From: Pseudolysobacter sp.
GTDB lineage: Bacteria; Pseudomonadota; Gammaproteobacteria; Xanthomonadales; Rhodanobacteraceae
Assembly (NCBI GenBank): GCA_025351985.1
Contig: JANXUW010000711.1
Location: 1-7,335 of the forward strand
Direction of reading: 5' to 3'
Length of the DNA: 7,335 nt
Made by a program: the position numbers and the translations under genes
The notes under the pieces: generated by a model
The model's input: only the letters and a program-made list of their open reading frames with translations
Databases searched by the model: none
Told to the model about the DNA's origin: nothing
Shown here: piece after piece, positions 4,615 to 7,335 of the stretch
How positions within the stretch are numbered: position 1 is the first letter of the stretch
Layout: each line of letters opens with the position of its first letter

Positions 4615-7335
4615 ATCGCGTGTGGCGCAAGATCGCAATCATTGTCGGCTGCACGATGCTCACCTGCCTCGCGCACGCTGGCGCGTTCGAGTTCAGCGAT
4701 CAGGGCAATCCCGACCTCATCGTGCATCCGCTCGGCTACAACGGCGTCGGCGGCAATCTGGAGCCGATCCGCGTTTGCCTCGATATCCAGGCCAATGCGG
4801 CGATGGCGATTCAGGCCGAACCCGCGCTGATCAAGGCGATCGCGACGCTGAATCGTTTCCGCTCGCTGCCGGATCACAATTTCGGTTTCGATAGCGAGTC
4901 GGAAGTTGGCGCGGATCAGCTCGATTTCGAATCGGTGCTGCTGCACGAGATGCTGCATTCGCTCGGTCTCGCGCATCCGAATCTCGCCGTCGAATCGGCG
5001 CTGCCATCACCGCAAAATCAGGCGACCAAGACCACGTTCGGTGCCAACCATGTTTACGATGTCAATCCCGGCAGCGATGGCATTTACGGTTCGGCCGACG
5101 ATAGCCGCGGCGATGATGTGAACCTGCACTGGTATCAGCGGTATGTGAACAATCCCGGCGTGCTGCCCGACGTGATCGACACCACGACGATGGCGCGACC
5201 GCTCGATTATCTTCCCGCCGGCCACAGCTTTGCCGCGAATGCGGATCGGTATGTGATGGCAGCGCTGGGTTATGTTGATGTCGAGGCAATCGTGCATCAA
5301 GGTGCGCGTCTCGGCGAATCGCAGCGGCATCTCGCGCACGACGATGTGGCGACGCTGCGCCTGGCGCAATCGGGTGTCGACGGCATTGCCGGTACGGCGG
5401 ACGACTACCGCATGTCGCTGGTCTACAGCGGCCGTCAGATCGACCCGCAGGGCTGGCCCTGCGAGATTGCGGTGCGTTTCGACACGAGCTCGGCGCTGGC
5501 GACGACAACGGTCGGTGCATTCCAGATGTTTGGCGGCAGCACGCACTGGAGTGTGTATTACGCGCGCACCGTCGTTAATCCGAACGTGAACTGGTATTTC
5601 AGCAGCGGGCCGAATACGCACGTTGCGATCACCGCGGTATCACCCGAGCCGAGCCTGCAGCAGCAACCGGTCAACGTGCAGTTGCAGGTAAGCAAGGCCG
5701 CGGACAGCATACTTGCCGGTTATCCGCAGGGCGTGGTCGAAGTGCGCGATGGTCCGCGCAACGATCCGGCCACGGCCTATTGTTCGATCACACTGGCCGG
5801 CACGAACGGCGAAACCGGTCAGTGTCAGCTCACACCATTGCGCGCGGGCACACGCACGATCACGGCCGATTATTTCGCTTACGCCGGCTTCGACGGTGGC
5901 AGCGCAAGCGTCACGCATGTGGTGAACGGAACCGTGACATTTGCGACGGCAAGTGCAACACCGAATCCGGCGGCCATCGGCGCGCCGGTGAACATCCAGT
6001 GGACGTTGGCGCCGGGCGGCGGCGCATTGCCGGCCGCAGCAGCCGGCACGGTCACGGTGAAGGAAGTCAGCGACTGCGCTACGCCCGCGCCGAATGCGGA
6101 AGTCTGCTCGGCGATATTGCCTGCCAAGCAATGCACGATCACATTTGCCAGTGCGGGCGCGAAGTCGCTGAGCCTGTGTTATTCCGGTGATGCCGCAATC
6201 GCTGCGGCGCAGGCGCCGCTCAGCGTGCAGGTGAATGCCGCACGCGCCACAACCACGACGATCGTGAGCCACACGCCAGATCCTGCCGCGACACTGACGC
6301 CGATTACGGTACAGATCGGTGTTGCCGAATCGCCGGCGCTCGGCGGTTTTCCGTCCGGCGTGATCACCGTTCTCGACGGCCCGGCGGGCGATCCGTTGAC
6401 TGCAACATGCAGCATTGTGCTCGCCGGCGCTGCGGGTGAGATCGGTGCGTGTATGTTGGCGTCGCTGCGTGCGGGGACAAAAACGCTCAGCGCGAATTTC
6501 GCGGCGCAAGGTCTGTGGGCTGCGAGCACGGCGTCGACCGCGATGGCGACGGGCAGCTTTGCCATCGCGCGCAATAATCCGAACGTCAGCCGATTGCATC
6601 AGGGTGTGAGCGTGACGATCGGTTTGGACATCTCTGCATTTCTCGGCGCGCCGGCGCCTACCGGCACGGTTACCGTCAGCGATGGCGTGGATCAATGCCA
6701 GATCGTGCTGCCGGCGAACGAATGCCTGTGGAGCGGCAGTAATGTCGGCCTGCGCAGCGTGAGCGCAACCTGGCCGGGCGATAGTCATTACGCAGCGATG
6801 ACATCGGCGTCCGTGACTCAGAACGTCATTGCCGATTCGTATCCGCAGCTGTTGTCGGCGGCGCGCGCAGCCTATGCCGACAGCGATGGCGCATCGTCCG
6901 GATCGTCGGTGGCGATGAGTTCCGACGGTCGTTACGTGGTGTTTGCATCGAGCGCCGATCAACTCGTCGATGGCGACACAAACGGTGTGACCGATATTTT
7001 TGTGCGCGATATGCAGTCCGGCAGTATTCGTCGCGCCAGCACCAGCACGTTCGGCGCGCAGGCGAATGGCGCGAGCGCCGACCCGGCGATCAGCGCGAAT
7101 GGGCGCTACGTCGCTTTCACCTCACTCGCCAGCAATCTCGTTGAAGGCGATACCAATCAGGTGCGCGATGTGTTCGTCAAAGACATGGCCACCGGCGTAC
7201 TCGTGCGCGCCTCGCTGCGCAGCGATGGCAGCGAGGACACCACACCGAACGAATTTTATGTGATGTCGCCGGCACTGAGCGCGGACGGTCGTTATGTGGT
7301 GTTCGCGTCTTCCGGCTCGCTCACGCCTGGCGACG
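4611..7335 (+). CDS. Secreted matrixin-like zinc metalloprotease with Ig-like and PD40 propeller repeats (3' end beyond window)
   Basis: ATG 4611 overlaps the preceding stop as ATGA; there is only a weak GGG upstream, so translational coupling is likely. The frame is open for 908 codons to the edge. Residues 1-23 are a signal peptide (cleavage at AHA|G). The metzincin zinc site is HEMLHSLGLAH at 112-122: H112, H116 and H122 would bind zinc and E113 would be the catalytic base. TTTMARP around M194 is the probable Met-turn, with an insert in between. Residues 340-740 hold four Ig-like domains, and from about 744 there are PD40/TolB-like propeller repeats (SSDGRYVVF, SANGRYVAF, SADGRYVVF). An extracellular protease acting on protein substrates is expected from the family. 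The substrate is unknown. The Ig-like and propeller parts probably mediate binding or anchoring. The C-terminus is not visible. Confidence 0.88.
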   Translation, partial: MNRVWRKIAIIVGCTMLTCLAHAGAFEFSDQGNPDLIVHPLGYNGVGGNLEPIRVCLDIQANAAMAIQAEPALIKAIATLNRFRSLPDHNFGFDSESEVGADQLDFESVLLHEMLHSLGLAHPNLAVESALPSPQNQATKTTFGANHVYDVNPGSDGIYGSADDSRGDDVNLHWYQRYVNNPGVLPDVIDTTTMARPLDYLPAGHSFAANADRYVMAALGYVDVEAIVHQGARLGESQRHLAHDDVATLRLAQSGVDGIAGTADDYRMSLVYSGRQIDPQGWPCEIAVRFDTSSALATTTVGAFQMFGGSTHWSVYYARTVVNPNVNWYFSSGPNTHVAITAVSPEPSLQQQPVNVQLQVSKAADSILAGYPQGVVEVRDGPRNDPATAYCSITLAGTNGETGQCQLTPLRAGTRTITADYFAYAGFDGGSASVTHVVNGTVTFATASATPNPAAIGAPVNIQWTLAPGGGALPAAAAGTVTVKEVSDCATPAPNAEVCSAILPAKQCTITFASAGAKSLSLCYSGDAAIAAAQAPLSVQVNAARATTTTIVSHTPDPAATLTPITVQIGVAESPALGGFPSGVITVLDGPAGDPLTATCSIVLAGAAGEIGACMLASLRAGTKTLSANFAAQGLWAASTASTAMATGSFAIARNNPNVSRLHQGVSVTIGLDISAFLGAPAPTGTVTVSDGVDQCQIVLPANECLWSGSNVGLRSVSATWPGDSHYAAMTSASVTQNVIADSYPQLLSAARAAYADSDGASSGSSVAMSSDGRYVVFASSADQLVDGDTNGVTDIFVRDMQSGSIRRASTSTFGAQANGASADPAISANGRYVAFTSLASNLVEGDTNQVRDVFVKDMATGVLVRASLRSDGSEDTTPNEFYVMSPALSADGRYVVFASSGSLTPGD
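5628..6830 (+). repeat. Four Ig-like domains in alternating A-B-A'-B' order
   Basis: Within the protease, domain A covers about residues 340-440, B 441-544, A' 545-649 and B' 650-740. A and A' share PxGVxxVxDGP, CSIxLAG and LRAGT, with cysteines exactly 14 residues apart (C391/C405 and C600/C614). B and B' share GTVTV, a cysteine pair exactly 9 apart (C499/C508 and C696/C705) around xILPAxxC or xVLPAxxC, and a late GD. B has an extra C489 and a cysteine in LCYSGD. The family is bacterial Ig-like (Big_3 or Ig-like-repeat type), assigned by pattern only. Confidence 0.7.
6885..7335 (+). repeat. PD40/TolB-type propeller repeats (array cut by window end)
   Basis: Three units are visible, with S(A/S)(D/N)GRYV(V/A)F at codons beginning near 6918, 7092 and 7278. 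The first two are followed by a 'DGDTNxVxDxFVxDMxxG' or 'EGDTNQVRDVFVKDM' segment. Spacing is about 58 and 62 residues. Complete propellers of this kind usually have six or seven units, so several hundred more codons are expected beyond the edge. Confidence 0.8.

Noticed and set aside
4641..4652. Lipobox (I-V-G-C, residues 11-14) in the protease signal peptide
   Set aside because: Only about seven residues separate it from the basic n-region, too short for a lipoprotein signal, and the hydrophobic stretch continues to a good AHA|G cleavage site.
5640..6962. Minus-strand open frame of 440 codons opposite the protease gene
   Set aside because: Its composition is dominated by Arg, Ala, Gly, His and Cys with no recognisable motif, and the opposite strand encodes well-ordered Ig-like and PD40 repeats.

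Overview
The window carries four protein-coding genes, two of them cut by the window edges. It has no RNA gene, insertion sequence or CRISPR array that I can see. The DNA is GC-rich with strong G/C third-position bias, and every gene starts with a plausible Sec signal peptide. The domain repertoire suggests a GC-rich gammaproteobacterium near the Xanthomonadales (perhaps Rhodanobacteraceae): a GH44-like glycosidase, a YVTN propeller with Fn3 repeats, a DUF11-like domain ending in an 'IF..xFE' tail, and a matrixin-type protease with Ig-like and PD40 repeats. This placement is inference from recalled family distributions, not from a marker gene.

Layout. Positions 1-697 on the minus strand hold the first 232 codons of a secreted carbohydrate-active enzyme: an N-terminal beta-sandwich, carbohydrate-binding-like domain followed by the start of a GH44-like catalytic domain. 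Positions 698-918 are a divergent intergenic region that must hold the promoters for both directions. Positions 919-3960 encode a 1013-residue modular surface or secreted protein: signal peptide, seven-bladed YVTN-type propeller, six Fn3 repeats each with a C-X24-C pair, a DUF11-like domain, and a short tail ending at the stop codon. Thirty bases later, 3991-4614 encodes a 207-residue exported protein of unknown function. Its stop overlaps the start of the next gene (ATGA). That last gene, 4611 to the window end, is a multidomain metalloprotease: metzincin HExxHxxGxxH domain, four Ig-like domains in an A-B-A'-B' order, then PD40/TolB-like propeller repeats running off the end.

How the genes may work together. 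The three plus-strand genes are tightly spaced and probably form one operon for exported proteins. With the divergent glycosidase, the locus looks like a set of extracellular degradative and binding proteins acting on biopolymers or on neighbouring cells. The parts that deserve follow-up are the short C-terminal tail of the propeller protein, the unknown protein translationally coupled to the protease, and the unusually regular cysteine patterns in the Fn3 and Ig-like repeats.
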